A stretch of 64,000 bases of DNA from Grifola frondosa (taxonomy: Eukaryota; Basidiomycota; Agaricomycetes; Polyporales; Grifolaceae). The position numbers and the translations under genes were made by a program. Numbering within the stretch: position 1 is the stretch's first letter; each line of letters opens with the position of its first letter. The notes beneath the pieces are model-generated. The model was not told the origin of the DNA and ran no database searches. It worked only from the letters and a program-made list of their open reading frames with translations. The stretch spans positions 62,001-126,000 of the forward strand of contig LUGG01000003.1 of assembly GCA_001683735.1 (NCBI GenBank). Reading direction: 5' to 3'. This document shows positions 36,628 through 49,155 of the stretch, in pieces.

Positions 36628-37321
36628 TGCTGTGCTGACTATAAACATCGTCCAACGTGCAATAAATACCCCTCCCTGAGAATATATCCATTAATCAGTA
36701 TGCATCATCAGACGTCCCTACAATTATCTTATACTTCCTTCCTTCTTTCAACGCGGTCGTCCAACGTATACGAGATAGCACCTGACCGCGCTTGACGTTC
36801 GATTCCGTCGGAAAGCATCGAAAGAAGGCCGGTAAGAGAGAGAAGGTGGAGCACGTGAACAGGGCCCATTCTACATTCGACCGTTTTGGCGGACCGCGAT
36901 AGGCTTACAGTCATCCGGGCGGCCATAGCGAGGAGATTATTGTATTTGTAGGCATTGGCAGCGCGCATGGACACGACGTGATAGAATGCCTCTCCTTCAT
37001 CACATGGTCGTACGTGTTCAAGGTCGACATGTCGGCCGTCATGGGGATGTTCTGCAATCGAATATCAGGATGGAGTCATACTGATCGATAAGAGTAGGAA
37101 TCCTACCATGGGAAGACCTTGTGGGTTGTCGATTGGTCCAGCCTGCGTAAAATGTAATGGTTTTTGATCACGATGAACAGGCTTAACGAGAAAGCCGATA
37201 ATACATGTTTAACATCACCCTCCCGAATACAGGCATTCCAGTAGATATGTGCCCTGAGACAATAGAATCACAAGGGAGAATAGTTGAGCTTTGTGTAGCA
37301 TTACAATTGCAAATATACAAT
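36628..37321. other. Intergenic with one unidentified exon-like piece
   Basis: On the minus strand 36950-37150 reads GPIDNPQGLPM, then after an intron NIPMTADMSTLNTYDHV and, one frame over, EGEAFYHVVSMRAANAYKYN. This looks like protein-coding remnant but the family is not recognised. The rest is the GH92-1 promoter region. Confidence 0.3.
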
Positions 37322-40300
37322 CTATTGATACATGACATGACTGTAGGAACAAAATGTGGATCAGTAAAGTTCGTATATGACGCAGAAAGCCGTACGTGGT
37401 ATCGAACTGCTCCATCAAATCCAGTACCTGGATCAGATGGTCGAACGTCAACTTCTCTTGTCTTCCAACCGCCAACGCGCCAGCCGTCTTGACCACATTC
37501 TTGATTTGCCGCCCGTTCACCTTCTTCTCGGCGAGGACGTGCAACTCGTCCTTCGTTAGCCCGCCATCTGGGCTATCTCCATTCACCTTCTTCATAAACG
37601 CGACCCAGATATCCGTTTGGCGTCGGAAGCAAGATCTTGGTAGCGCAGAGAAACGTGGATACGCGATTGGAACGCCTCGTCGAAAACTCGGACGCGATTG
37701 GTGGTGAGGAAAAGGATGCCGCGGAAGTACCTATGACGAACGAAACTTGAGCTGACATACGAGGATGAATGTTGCACAGTACATACTCGAGCTGTCTCAA
37801 GAACACAGCTACCATCGCGTTGCGTTCCAAAAATGCCAACGAGCGCTCCTCTAGGAAAACATCAGCTTCGTCAATGAGAACCACTGCTCCCCAGGCAGCG
37901 GTCATTTTGAATATTGTGGTGAGGTTGTGGTCCAATACATCAGCATTGGTACCCAAATCTGCTGCTCCTACCACGTAAAGTGGTTCTATACAGGTGTGGT
38001 CAAAGGTGAGTACGTGGTTCCAAGCATCGAAGTGCTTACTTCGGACATCTGCAGGGCAAATAGTCAGTGATATTACACAAAGCAAAGTAACGGAACACAC
38101 GCACATTCACTCATAGCCTCCGCTGTTAAGCTCTTGCCTATCGCATCAGACCGTTATTCCCATCCATAAATAGCAATTTCCCAGTGCTCACCTGTTCCTG
38201 GATTACCGAACAAATTAATCACCAATCCGTGACCCTTCCCAGAGATGAAGTCGTCAAATTTCGCAGCGGCACCAGTGTTGTGTGACTCGACAAGAGTCTT
38301 CAAGACCAACTTCTGCTTCGGAGGCACAACGAGCTGCTCGAATGCTTCGTCATTCCACTGGAACAACTCCACTCGTTCTATAGCGAATTCTACTACAGAC
38401 ACAGAAGGAAGGTCAGTGTACGTATTTTGTGATGCACATCGAGGTAGAAGCAACGTAAGACAAGAGACGCGTGCAGTAATGATAACGAAGAATTCACTCA
38501 CACCACTGCTTATCTGCGAAACTGAAACCATATACGATCGGTGAAGTGAGCATAAGCTCATCTTCCGTGAGCTCACGCGTTTCTGCAGACGGAATCATTA
38601 CAGAGGTTGCGGCGACGGAGTTAGCGCGGAGCGCGTGTCTATCTATGTCCTGTCCAGAAAGAGTCTTCGTAACATGAGGAAGCTTTGGATAGTTGGGAAC
38701 GATGTCCGCAAACGTTTCTACAGATGTGAAATTAGAATCGTTGAAAGATCAATTTAAATAGACAACCAACTTCGATCAACCATGATTCTCGAGTTAACCT
38801 GTGGGCGGAGTAATCAATAACGAGTAGATATGTGACCATGATGTGACTGACACTATGCCTCAGATACCCAGTATCCTTAAAGCGGAACGCCAAACCGCGA
38901 TATGCTACATGATGCATTCCTCCAGCGAGCTCGACCCATTTCTTCCCACGTTGCACCAGCCTCTCTTTCAATCCTTGTACTCCCCCAGGACCAGGATAGT
39001 ACTGTATGGGATATGCCATCAGCTCCGCAATCTTCTTCGTGCCTTTGAAGCGCTGAATGTCGAGCACTCGCCCAAGGCCTGCATAGCCAAAGCGCGTTGG
39101 CTCTTTCTCTTCCTGACTTGGGCCAGACCCCAGCTCGCCCAGATGGTCTCCAGGCAGCCCGATGTCCGCCTCCACGTATTCAACAACGAGCCGCCAGAAG
39201 TACTGCATCTGCTGTTCCTGTCCCTGCTTGTTTGTAAGCAGGCCCGTCGGATCAAACGCGGCAGATACTGGAGCCTGTGCATCCATTTTCTGACAGAGTT
39301 CTGCATGTACTAGGCGCAGAGCGCGGGGTTCGGCCGTCACTGGACAGAGAGTGTAGAGAGTCGTCTTGCCGGGGACAAAGAGCGCCCAAAGAAGGTCAAA
39401 AGTCATTTCGCCGTGTGCGATTAGGGAGGAGAGTGATTGAAGGTCGTGGGCGTGCGTCGTGGTATTGAGGTATGAAAGGAGATGGTTAAGGTGAGCGTGT
39501 GTAACATGGTGGAAGATTCGGCTGGTTCTGTTTCAGCTTTCGAAGCGAGGTCGTCTGCATAGGCTTGTAGCTCCGAAAGCCAGCACAGTAACGTTTGTGG
39601 ATCAATCTATGACATATCCCTGGTCATTAGCGAAAACCGATAATACGGTGATGCGCCACCTACTCGAAGTGGCTTTGCTGTCCACGAGATTCCTTGCACA
39701 GGGCCGATGACATCTTGACCGACCTTAATCAGTTCTGGGCTATGGATCTCCAACGCTGTCGTTACGTTGAATGATTGGCCTTTTCCTGGCTATGGTTAAA
39801 TCTCCGGATCACTGTGAATGCGTAAACGGAGTATCTGGAGCCGTCCTTGCCGTCGCGAAGGGGATCCTCAGATGCACGTGGGGCTGCTTTGAGCACCCAT
39901 TGTCCCTTGAACATATCGTGAGTCTCATGAAGGTACCTGACTTGTAGCACAGTCCCAGTGGGACCCTCAGGTACGACGTCCTCTTCCCGATTATCGTCTT
40001 TCTGTACCGTGGGATCGAACTCCACCACTCACCGGAGATGGCAGGCATAGCGAAGGGTGGATTGACACCGTCCAAGTCGGGACCTAAAGGGCCACCGATA
40101 ATCAGAGGCAAGGCTTCTACCATCCGGTGGGTGGATTCGTAACAAGAGAGATGGCTGAGCCACTCACCAGGCATCATGGGAGACGATGCGCCATCCGCTT
40201 GCGAGTCATTGCTCCACAGGGTGTTGGGTAATGTGAAGTTGTGGAGAGGTTTATGGGTACTAGACAAGTATTTATAATCGCTCTCTGCGGACGCATAACA

Positions 40301-40408
40301 GTGGTTAAGCGCTGATACAGCCTCATGCCCGCTGTCGATGCCGCCATCGAGAACAGACGAGTCATTAGAAGCAGGGTCGAACCCAATGGTACCGATCCCA
40401 GTCATCAT
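37322..40408 (-). CDS. AAA+ ATPase of the Agaricomycete AAA family
   Basis: ATP-driven remodelling enzyme of unknown substrate, from a large fungal family of AAA+ proteins with a long N-terminal region. From 40408: MMTGIGTIGFDPASNDSSVL, PLIIGGPLGPDLDGVNPP, VLQVRYLHETHDMFKGQW, ELIKVGQDVIGPVQGISW followed by TAKPLR, MTFDLLWALFVPGKTTLY, GMHHVAYRGLAFRFKD, FAIERVELFQWNDEAFEQLV. The ATPase core has Walker A GHGLVINLFGNPGTG-KSLTAE, split by an intron inside GTGK near 38190, Walker B WGAVVLIDEADVFLEER near 37880, a sensor exon YFRGILFLTTNRV and the arginine-finger type FDEAFQSRIHVSLRYQDL. The end follows HLIQVLDLMEQF. Most introns are GT-AG and short. A one-base slip near 39770 (N-V-T-T-A-L-E junction) was noticed. 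The start and last exon are provisional. Confidence 0.8.
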
Positions 40409-41355
40409 CTGAGAACAATCAGAACGTCGAAACGTATCTATCCGCAGCTGCGCCGTTGGTGAGCAACTCATAGCAATGGCTCGTTTGGCATCCGCCTTCC
40501 CTACTGCCAATCTGACCTTACTCCGGCTTTGCACGTCTAGAATGCCAGTGAACACAGCCTGAACAGCAATTAATCTTATCTGAGAACATAGATCATCTGC
40601 CAATCGATGTACCCAGCCTCCACGTTCCGTGATGCACAACAGTCCGCACAGTCCAGGAAGACTCATAAGACTTACAACGCATCCGGTCCACAAGGATCAA
40701 AGCTGACGAACACTGTTCTTCCGGGGTTGCCAAGGTGGATTGTAGAAGCCGCAAGAACTAGATCGCAGTGGTGTAGTACAGTGCGGCTATCGTGGTTATC
40801 AACTGGAATAGTACTTACTGTAATCGTGGGAATTGAGCAGCGTAAATAAGTACTAGGTGGGAGTTAAACCGTGGGATACAATTTTAACTCCGAACTTTAC
40901 CTAACTTGGCAACGTTCCAAGTTCTGCACTCACACGTGTTAAATTCATGGCATGGGATTCGTACCACAGGGCTTAGCGCTTAGCCCTGCTTAGCCCGTGA
41001 GATAGAAATTTCTCGTGCGCGGTTGGCAAGTGCATACATTGCTGCCACCTCAGTGCATCATGATCTAATTCATCATTTATGGTGGCATCATCACTCAGGA
41101 CAAACATTTGGGTACGCAATAGAAACTGGTGCGCGACATCCTGATCTATGATCTTTATCCTGCACCTGAGATATTCGACATTACGAGATAGCAGGTGTCA
41201 TGTAAACGTTTCTATTCTTATTATCTCTTGGCCGATGTCAGCTGAACGTAAACAATATAGGACTCTTATGGGTCTAGTTAGATCGTAAGCTCCCGATCTT
41301 GTGCCGGAAGTCGCACTGATATCAATATGAACTAGGTATCCGCAGTTGGTTGGTA
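40409..41355. other. Intergenic; AGGGCTTAGCGCTTAGCCCT motif
   Basis: No gene recognised. Near 40969 a GC-rich near-palindrome built of GGGCTTAGCGC-type words is present, of the kind seen at ends or cores of small fungal repeats. The N-terminal helices of the MFS gene downstream were searched for here and not found. Confidence 0.4.
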
Positions 41356-43089
41356 CACGCGTCTGTCTTGGTGTCGCAGAAGCTGGTCTCTTCCCTGGTG
41401 TTGTGTATTAGTGAGTAGCCACACATCGTGGTACAATTTACATTGCTTAATTTACTCTATTTACTCTTCCTCGCAGTCTTTCACTGTGGTATCCTCGTCA
41501 TATGTTGCAATATCGCATTGGAATCTTTTATGGTGGTGCTACCGTGGCAGGTACGCATGGCCATTCGTCTCAATCCCACTATGTCATATTCATTTGCGTA
41601 CTCTAGGCGCGTTCTCCGGTCTGCTTGCCTTTGGAATCTCTTTCATGTCCGGCACGGCGGGCATGCTTGGATGGTCATGGATTTTCGTAAATACCGAGTT
41701 TGCGCTGTTCCGTGATCTTCTCATTGAGGTTGTTACCCAGATAATCGAGGGGATGGCAACAGTGGTTGTCGGAGTCATAGCGTTCTTCTGTGAGTACTAC
41801 TCTCTGACTATCGCGCAATATTCTCACCTTATCTATTCAAACTAGTACTGGTTGATTTCCCAAGCACAGCCACGTTTTTGACGCCTGAGGAACGGGCGTA
41901 CGTGATTTGGAGGAAGAGTTCGTACATTCAATTGCTGGACTCTTTATCTCTGGCTGACACCGAGATCCTGTATATTCAGAATATGACAATTCTTCCGTTG
42001 GAGAGGAAGAGCATTTCGAGATGCGGCACCTCTGGCAAGCGTTGACTGACTGGCAGGTGCGCTCTTTCAGTGTGAAAACCTAACGGTATTTAATCAGAAC
42101 CCTTCCAGATCTGGCTTCACCTTTTGGTTTACATGTCCGTTGTTGCGCCTCGTGAGTATCCGGGCTCATGACGCTAAAACCAAACTCACTCTTCATCAGT
42201 GTACGGTATATCTTTGTTCCTACCGTGAGTACTCATTTTGATTTACCGCCGCGAAATCTACTTATTCTTCTCCAGTTCCATTATACATGGGTACGACGAC
42301 TTTGTCAAATTTCGAAGCGTCACGCACTTATGATACTTCTTAGATTCGGCTTCAGTACCCCGATCAGCCAATTGCTCACGGTTCCGCCCTACGTTTTCGC
42401 ATGTACGTTACTTTAACCTACAACCGAATTTTGATATTGATCCCTTTCCGTAGCGATCGTGCTTCTCATCTTCGCCATTTGGTCCGACAAAATAAGGCTT
42501 CGCTCCCCATTCATTCTGGCCGGGCTCGTGATGTGCCTTATTGGCTTCGCGATCAATATCTCCGACGTAGCCATCGCCGAAATACTTCGGGACCTTTTTG
42601 GTCGTCGCAGGATCTTACGCAGCGTTCCCAGGTGTTGTGGCATGGTCAGTACGATTCCCTTAGGAGTCTTGGGTGGCGGAGCGACGAGGCGCTAACGCTG
42701 CATGATTTTCAGGCTTGGTAACAACCTTGCAGGCCATTATAAGCGGGGCATTGGGATGGCATTGGATATTGGTATCGGAAACTTCGCTGGTGCGATCGCG
42801 AGCAATATATATCGCAGCCAAGATGCCCCTCGCTACATCATAGGACGTTCGTATTCCCCGTGTTGAATTCGCTCTTGTTGGAGCTGATCCCATTGATTTC
42901 GTAGATGGCATTGAGCTCATGTTTGTGGGCATTGGGTTTATCTCGTTGCCGTTATGGTCCTAATCTACAAGCGAATCAATGCGCGGCGCGACGCATTGTT
43001 GCAGGAGCAGAAGGGAAGGGATCAAGTACAGTCCAGAAGAGATCCGGAGGCTTGGTGACCGCGCACCTGACTTTCGATACACCTTGTAA
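41356..43089 (+). pseudogene. MFS transporter, 5'-truncated (allantoate/phthalate-permease type)
   Basis: Plasma-membrane anion symporter family, judged by RVCLGVAEAGLFPGVVY near 41360, GAFSGLLAFGISFMSGTAGM, IIEGMATVVVGVIAFF, VLVDFPSTATFLTPEERAYV near 41870, EEEHFEMRHLWQALTDWQ, ISQLLTVPPYVFA, IVLLIFAIWSDKIRLRSPFI, LGNNLAGHYKRGIGMALDIG-type residues near 42740 and the C-terminal GIKYSPEEIRRLGDRAPDF followed by RYTL with a stop at 43087-43089. The first three or so transmembrane helices are absent and several one-base slips occur (near 41560, 42010, 42600, 43015). It is therefore a relic. The subfamily is inferred from the LVDFPSTATFLTPEER motif. Confidence 0.75.
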
Positions 43090-43278
43090 GGTCTCATACG
43101 GTGACCATACTTTGTTTGTATATGGACCGCGACGGCGTAGCATGTGTATGATGTGCTCGTGACAAGCGTAACGATATTGATGCCAACCTCTGAGATGGAG
43201 GAAGTTGCAAGAATGACATTTGCTTTATCAAATGCCTTGTGAAGAGTCCTGCTCAATAGTTCGAATCACTTCAATATT

Positions 43279-43798
43279 AGGGGCAGTCAGAGTGCTCGAT
43301 TCTCCGGCGGTTCGCACACGGATTCTGCGACGGTTCAAAATCTCAAAATCGGGCCAGAACCGGGGTCACTCTGACCACCCCAGTTCTCTATGCCGGTTCT
43401 ATGGCGGTTCTGAGGCAATCCCATACTTCGGAAGGTAGTACTTGTGCTACATGTATTGAAGTTGAGAAAAATGTGTACTTGTGTGCATTGTACTCAACTA
43501 CCATGCCTTGCTGCCCTGAACAGACTAGGGATGAGTAAAGCATACCGGGAAGGCCAAGAAATGGATGAAAGATGTGAATGATGCCAGAAATGGCTGGATG
43601 GGCATTTATTTTGTTACTATAAAGTATGATGGTGGGCAAGAATCAAGAGAGAATCGACTGCTGTTCCTCCTCGTGAGGAGAAACAGCGATTCTGCCAGAT
43701 TCTGCCAGAACCGTGATTCTGGTGTAAAATCAACTCCAGAATCGATGCTCCGAATCAACTCAGAATCACTCGGGAATCGCCCACTCTGACTTCCCCTA
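43279..43798. mobile_element. MITE with 26-bp TIRs and TA flanks
   Basis: Left end AGGGGCAGTCAGAGTGCTCG (43280 onward) is the inverted, imperfect match of the right end 43772-43797 (reverse complement AGGGGAAGTCAGAGTGGGCG); about 22 of the first 26 positions agree. Both ends abut the dinucleotide TA, as for Tc1/mariner-type target duplication. The 520-bp interior has no transposase ORF and contains repeated GATTCTG/CAGAATC words near both ends. It lies about 190 bp past the MFS relic. Confidence 0.75.
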
Positions 43799-44032
43799 TT
43801 GTACACACAGCGGCGGAATCCCTCGCAAGCCCGATTCGCATACAGAGCCGCGCCTTCATATCCTGAAAGTCCCGCAACACAAACCATGATCTGATAGCAA
43901 CTGCCACGTCAACCTTCGACCTCCCGTAAGCGATCCTACACTACCTCGCTGAGCAAATTGTTGACCTGAAGACCTGGCTTGCCGTATGCTACGGTCTCAA
44001 TCTCGGCGCCATCTGGCCTACTAAAGAGAATA

Positions 44033-45797
44033 TCAGCTACTAATGGCTATCGTATCGGACAAAGGATACATGCACTTGACGAACTCGCTAATTGGAATCA
44101 CAGTTGCTTCATTGTGCACCGTCGTTCGTACTGCAGGATTCTGAGCAAACTTCATGGACCCCTTATCGTTAGACGCCTCAGATCTAGAGTCCAAGTCATC
44201 AGCAATTTAATATTGGGTGCGTAGAAAGGTTCACAATGTACGCATGGATATAGTCTGTGCTCGTGTGTTCGTACAGGCTCATTTGCATCCGAGTCGCGCA
44301 GATGGTCCTACAATAATTCGTGATAAGCGAGCGTGTCGATACCGGAACGCATGAGCGACGAGTTACAAGGCAACGTCTACTCGAATTTAGAAGTCAGCAT
44401 GTTCTATTCGAAACTATCACAATAAATGAAAGACGTACAAACCGGCGTCGAAAACATCTTTCGACGTTTTCAGGGTAAATGGGATGAGTTGTGAAATGAA
44501 ACGCAGACAATAGCATACCAGATTTGTCATCGCTGTGCAGTTCAATCATCTGCATGTTAAAGAGCATTAAAGTTGACAACGACTCACCATTGAGCTCCAA
44601 GCATATCAAGACCTACAACACGGTGGTGATTCGCGCGGAAAGATGTTAAAGAAAGCCTTACAACGTTGGGAATATAGAAGATCGTCGCTATTATGATCCA
44701 GATGACTCCCTAAACGAACGCGAGGTCAGCAGCTATCGCTCTAAATGCAAATGACCGTTTTACTTGGCGATAAATAAATTTCCACAACCTCCCGGACCCT
44801 CGCTGGCGCCAAACACCCACAAATGTCAGGATCAACAAGAGGATATCTGAATCAAATGCGATCCCCATGGTGGCCTTGTTGTTCGAGTCGTTCAGTTGTT
44901 GGCACGAGTGCGTGACGGGATCCCATGCGGAATCGACACCCTGAGATCAACCGCACTGAGCAATTGCAGATAGAGAAATGGAACATTTCTTACCATTACA
45001 TTCCCTGAAGTATAAATATACGGGCAAACAAGTAAAATTCAAGACGGTGCAGATGTTCATGTTTGATTATAGACTCACCATAAATCATTCCTGCGATATC
45101 AGCACAATATACCAAAGTAACGACAGCTATGACATATTGGTTCCAGTTCCAGATTGCGATGCTGATAACTATGAGTTAGCGTGAACTTGCGGGTCAATTT
45201 CATATAACCTACACTCGAATCACGATAAGCAACGAAGATAGAACAAGACACAGGTAGTCGAGGAACTGCGGGTGGATTCAGCAAGAGAATAAATGCGTAC
45301 AATAGTGTAACACTAACCAAGATAGCGCGTAAGCCGACCTGCCAAAAAAATCAGCCTCGATTGATGCCTTGACTTGAACGAGCTACCTGACAGTTAACTT
45401 GGGTGGTAATATCCAATCCTATGATAACAAGGATGACACTAATAAGCATGCAAACCCGACATAGGATGCAAATCTGTGAAACAGGCGGTCGTTAGTAGGT
45501 CATATACGTAGTGGGAAGAATTACGCTCACCAACATCGGCCATTTCCATCTCATTTGACGAGTAATCAATCTCCATTCGAAACCGACCGTGACAACCCAC
45601 TCCCACCTTCGTAAAATGTAAGAAGAGATTGCGCGGAAGATATTAATTACTTACAGATAGATGCTGCAAGCGGCAATACTAATCTTGGCAAATGACTCTA
45701 TGTGGTCGTAAGTACGGCGTGGAGGGTGTATATGTGAGAAGATAATTTTCGTACCTGCGTCTTGTGCAATCACTGAGGGATCATGCCAGTTGACCAT
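44033..45797 (-). CDS. Multi-pass membrane protein, tandem copy A
   Basis: Uncharacterised Agaricomycete membrane protein with about seven helices. Start at 45797 (MVNWHDPSVIAQDA), then FAKISIAACSIYLW, VGFEWRLITRQMRWKWPMLV, a Trp-rich helix block, the IWN-x-N-type block (WNQYVIAVVTLVYCADIAGM near 45110), and the C-terminal SMKFAQNPAVRTTVHNEATV near 44150 followed by IPISEF. Copy B (47156-48914) has the same order. In copy A the C-terminal exon slips by one base near 44220 relative to copy B. Fungal proteins of this type are often called hypothetical; function is unknown, and membrane location is inferred from the hydrophobic segments. Confidence 0.6.
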
Positions 45798-46095
45798 AAC
45801 GAACTCGAGCAGATGAATGTGCTCTAGGTGGTGACCAGTAGCTGTGGGACAAAACCCTCCTGTGTGTCTTCCTGACTGAGCTTCTATATTTTACCACTGA
45901 GGGAAAAGGCAGTGTCCGAGCTAGAATGCATCGCAGGTTCTATGATATATTATATTTCTCTGTGAAGGAATGATACGGACTTAGGAGTCAGATGGACTGA
46001 GGAATGAGAATATAAAGATGCGCGGTCTTGTGATAGCCTGTAATCCACGGGCGATAGATCGCTTGGTAATGTCGCTTGTACTTCGATGTCTGTCA
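45798..46095. repeat. Upstream part of tandem duplication, unit A
   Basis: The flank of the membrane gene also matches 48915-49155: TATTTCTCTGTGAAGGAATGAT against TATTTCTCTGTTGCGGAATAAT, and GATGCGCGGTCTTGTGA followed by GACAGATCGCTTG-like words. So the duplicated unit includes promoter DNA as well as the gene. Confidence 0.6.
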
Positions 46096-47155
46096 GAACA
46101 AAAATACATTGTTAGGTCATTGGATATAAGCTGAACTTCTATTCGGGATCTGAACTTGCGACTTATCTGCCAGTGACTTCATTTATAGTGCTGCAACGAG
46201 TACGACAGTGCAATGTTAGTCTCTGAAAATACTGTGCATACAGCGACAGCGTACATGAGTAAACCTGACACTTTGCAGAGTCGCACTTCGTTCGAGATGC
46301 TCTAGGATCTTGGTGACTTGCTCGCTGATTTCCATAGCGACGGTACTGTGCACAGCTTTTAGCGCACTAGAATGTGTCATCGCGGCATCCGGAATCACAG
46401 AACTAGTATCAAGCTGTGGCACCAGACAGCTTACAAGGATTCGATCATTTAATAGCCTCAAGGCCTCACAAGTCGATAGCTCTGACCAGTGATCCGCGTA
46501 TTCCATGGGGAAATATCAACGACTTTGGATAGATTTATTGGTGAGAGTGATGAAGCTTTGAAGTAGCGCGTTGCCATGTTGTTCATCCCAGTCTCGAGCT
46601 GAGATGACATGCCAGCGGAGCCGCAAGATGCCAGCTGGACTGGTCGATCGCAATTAGACACCTTCCTAGACCGTCCAAATTCGGCAAGGAAGGTTCGTCG
46701 ATATCAGTCGATATGCCAGTGAGTTCACGGCGGACATTCTTCCTTTAACTTGAAACTGCACTGCCGCTGCAGGAATCCTGTAACTAAGCGATGACTCGTA
46801 CTTGCAACAACAAACACTTACTGTATCAGAGAAGAGCCACCACGCCCGCAAAAAGCTCCTGCCTTGGGCTTCAGTTGACAGTTTTCCATCCTATTCTTAC
46901 ATTCACAAGTCCACTACCCATCCATATCAATCAACAGAATGTATGTTCAAGATAGCATATAAATCCCACGACTCAAATATCAGTCCCATGGTAGTCTCCA
47001 TGCAGCATAGTAATCCCCGACACACTATCAAGCCTTTATACTTCTTCGCTGAAAGAATTATCGCCCTGGAGTCCCGGCTTCTTACGACCATATACCTCAT
47101 TTTTGTTCTCAGCATCGTGCAGACTATTGAAAGAAGATGTTAGCTTAGAAATGAC
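46096..47155. other. Spacer between tandem units, unidentified ORFs
   Basis: Separates the two duplicated units. A minus ORF at 46216-46506 (MEYADHWSELSTCEALRLL, EISEQVTKILEHLERSA) is protein-like but unrecognised. The segment may have been inserted between the duplicates or be the original 3' neighbour of one. Confidence 0.35.
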
Positions 47156-48914
47156 TTATCTCGGAAGCACGTACATCATTAGGTCGTTCATCGGAATTAC
47201 AGTTGTTTCACTGTGCACACCCGTCCGTACTGCAGGATTCTGAGCAAACATCATAGAGCCCTTCACAGTAGATATTTCAGGACTGTCGTACAATACATCA
47301 GTGATGCGATTCTGCGCAAGAGGAAACTTCAGAACATACGCATGAACGTGGTCCGTGTTACTGTGCTCGTAGAGGCTCATCTGCATGCGAGTCGCACAAA
47401 TTGTCCTACAGAGATTATCGATGAGAGAGCGTCTTGATAACCAAAATGTAGGTGTTATTTACAAGGCAATGTCTGAGCACATTATCCAAATTGAGTATGT
47501 TCGACTCGAAGTCACTATAACAAATCAAGGACGTACAAACGGGCGGTGAGAATAGCTTGCAGGTAACATCGAAATCGCATGAGTTGAGGAAAGAAACGCG
47601 GAACTTATTCTATGACATACCAGATTCAGTGACGCTGATGAGTGATTATTAGTACAATAGCAGGCGGTAAGGTCGTGAGAGCTCACCGTTCAGGTCTAAA
47701 CATATCAACACCTGTAAGATAATTATGAGCCGCACGCACAAAATTGCGAAGATAAGCTCACAAGGTTCGGAATATAGAAGATCGTCGCAATTGTTATCCA
47801 TATGACTCCCTAAGCGAATGCCAGCTCAGTCGTAACCATGAAGTTAGACGAGGTTGAAAATATTACTTGGCGATAAATGAATTTCCACAGGCCCCCGGAC
47901 CCTCGCTGCCGCCAAACTCCGCAAGAGTCAGCGTCAGCAGCAGGATGTCTGACGCGAACGCGATCACGATGGTGACCTTGTCATTTGAGTCGTTCGATTG
48001 TTGACACGAACGGGTTGCAGGATCCCATCTGGACCTGATACCCTGGAATTGACTGTTCGTAAGCGACCCCGCAACTGCAGAAATGAAACCGAAAGGCTTC
48101 TCGCCTGCACGTTCCCTGAAGTAAAAATCAAATTTAAACATGTGATATTGGAGACGGAGCATAATGGCGATTTTAATAACATACTCACCGTAAATAAGTC
48201 CTGCGATGTCGGTACAGTACACCAATGTTACGAAAGCAATCACGTATTTATTTCGGTTCCAGATTGCGATGCTGATGGCATGTCACACGAATTAGCAGCA
48301 TAATATCGTAGCTAGGTCGAGGAATACTCACACTCGCAGCACAATCAGCAACGAAGATAAAGCGAGGCACAGATAGTTGAGGAACTGAGTAAAGGTTCAG
48401 GAACAACATGAATCCCACGCGTTCAGTATACGAACCAGGATGATCCGTAATGCGACCTATAGAAAAAGCTGAGCATCCATTGGTACCTTGGTTAGTATGA
48501 CTTACCTGGCAATTGAGCTCAGTTGTGGTATTAAGCCCGACAAGCATGAGAATCACGTATATGAGCATAAAGAACCGGCAGAGAATGCATATCTGCACGA
48601 TGGATCATCATCAATGGCTTTGTAGGACTTAAGGAAGAATATCAAACTAACCAGCATCGGCCATTTCCATCGCAGCTGACGAGTGACCAATCGCCACTCG
48701 AAGCCGAGCGTGGTAACCCACTCCACCTACACGTTGCATAAGAAGAAGTCGTATGAAGAGGATTCATCACCTACAGGTAGATGCTGGAAGCCGCAATAGT
48801 GATCTTGACGAACGACTCTAGATTATTGTAAGTACAGTATAGAGACAATGTATGCGATGCGATAATCATACCGGCGTCTTGTGCGATCACTGATGGATCC
48901 TGCCAGTTGACCAT
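47156..48914 (-). CDS. Multi-pass membrane protein, tandem copy B
   Basis: Paralogue of copy A and apparently better preserved. Start at 48914 (MVNWQDPSVIAQDA), followed after an intron by FVKITIAASSIYL, LGFEWRLVTRQLRWKWPML, FFMLIYVILMLVGLNTTTEL, NYLCLASLSLLIVLR, IWNRNKYVIAFVTLVYCTDI, VTIVIAFASDILLLTLTLAE, LWKFIYRQ-like residues near 47875, and the C-terminal SLYEHSNTDHVHAYVLKF followed by SMMFAQNPAVRTGVHSETTV, with a stop at 47156. Eight or so hydrophobic stretches suggest a seven-helix topology with a short cytoplasmic tail. The number and exact borders of introns were not fully worked out. Function is unknown. Confidence 0.65.
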
Positions 48915-49155
48915 GGTTGAACTGAGAAGTTAAAACACTAGGTGATATCCAGAAGTCCTAGGACGCTGCGGTGTGTCTCTTGACCGAGGCTGATATACCT
49001 CAGCACGGTATACGGGAGCTTATCGAGGTTCCATGACAGAATTATTTCTCTGTTGCGGAATAATCCGATATGACAGCGAGAAGGATTCTTCTTAACGCCG
49101 AGAGAATTTTACTATTAGGATGCGCGGTCTGGTGACACACACCGGTGACAGATCG
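48915..49155. repeat. Upstream part of tandem duplication, unit B
   Basis: Counterpart of 45798-46095. Confidence 0.6.

Noticed and set aside
38843..39313. 156-codon plus-strand ORF
   Set aside because: Antisense shadow of the AAA ATPase exon that encodes MTFDLLWALFVPGK.
39809..40693. 294-codon continuous minus-strand ORF read as one gene
   Set aside because: It reads through introns of the AAA ATPase gene; GTGAGT donors inside it and homologous pieces in other frames show it is a composite of exons and introns.
436..43089. Complete meroterpenoid biosynthetic cluster around the UbiA genes
   Set aside because: No terpene cyclase, polyketide synthase, P450 or reductase was recognised near the UbiA pair; the MFS relic lies 33 kb away.
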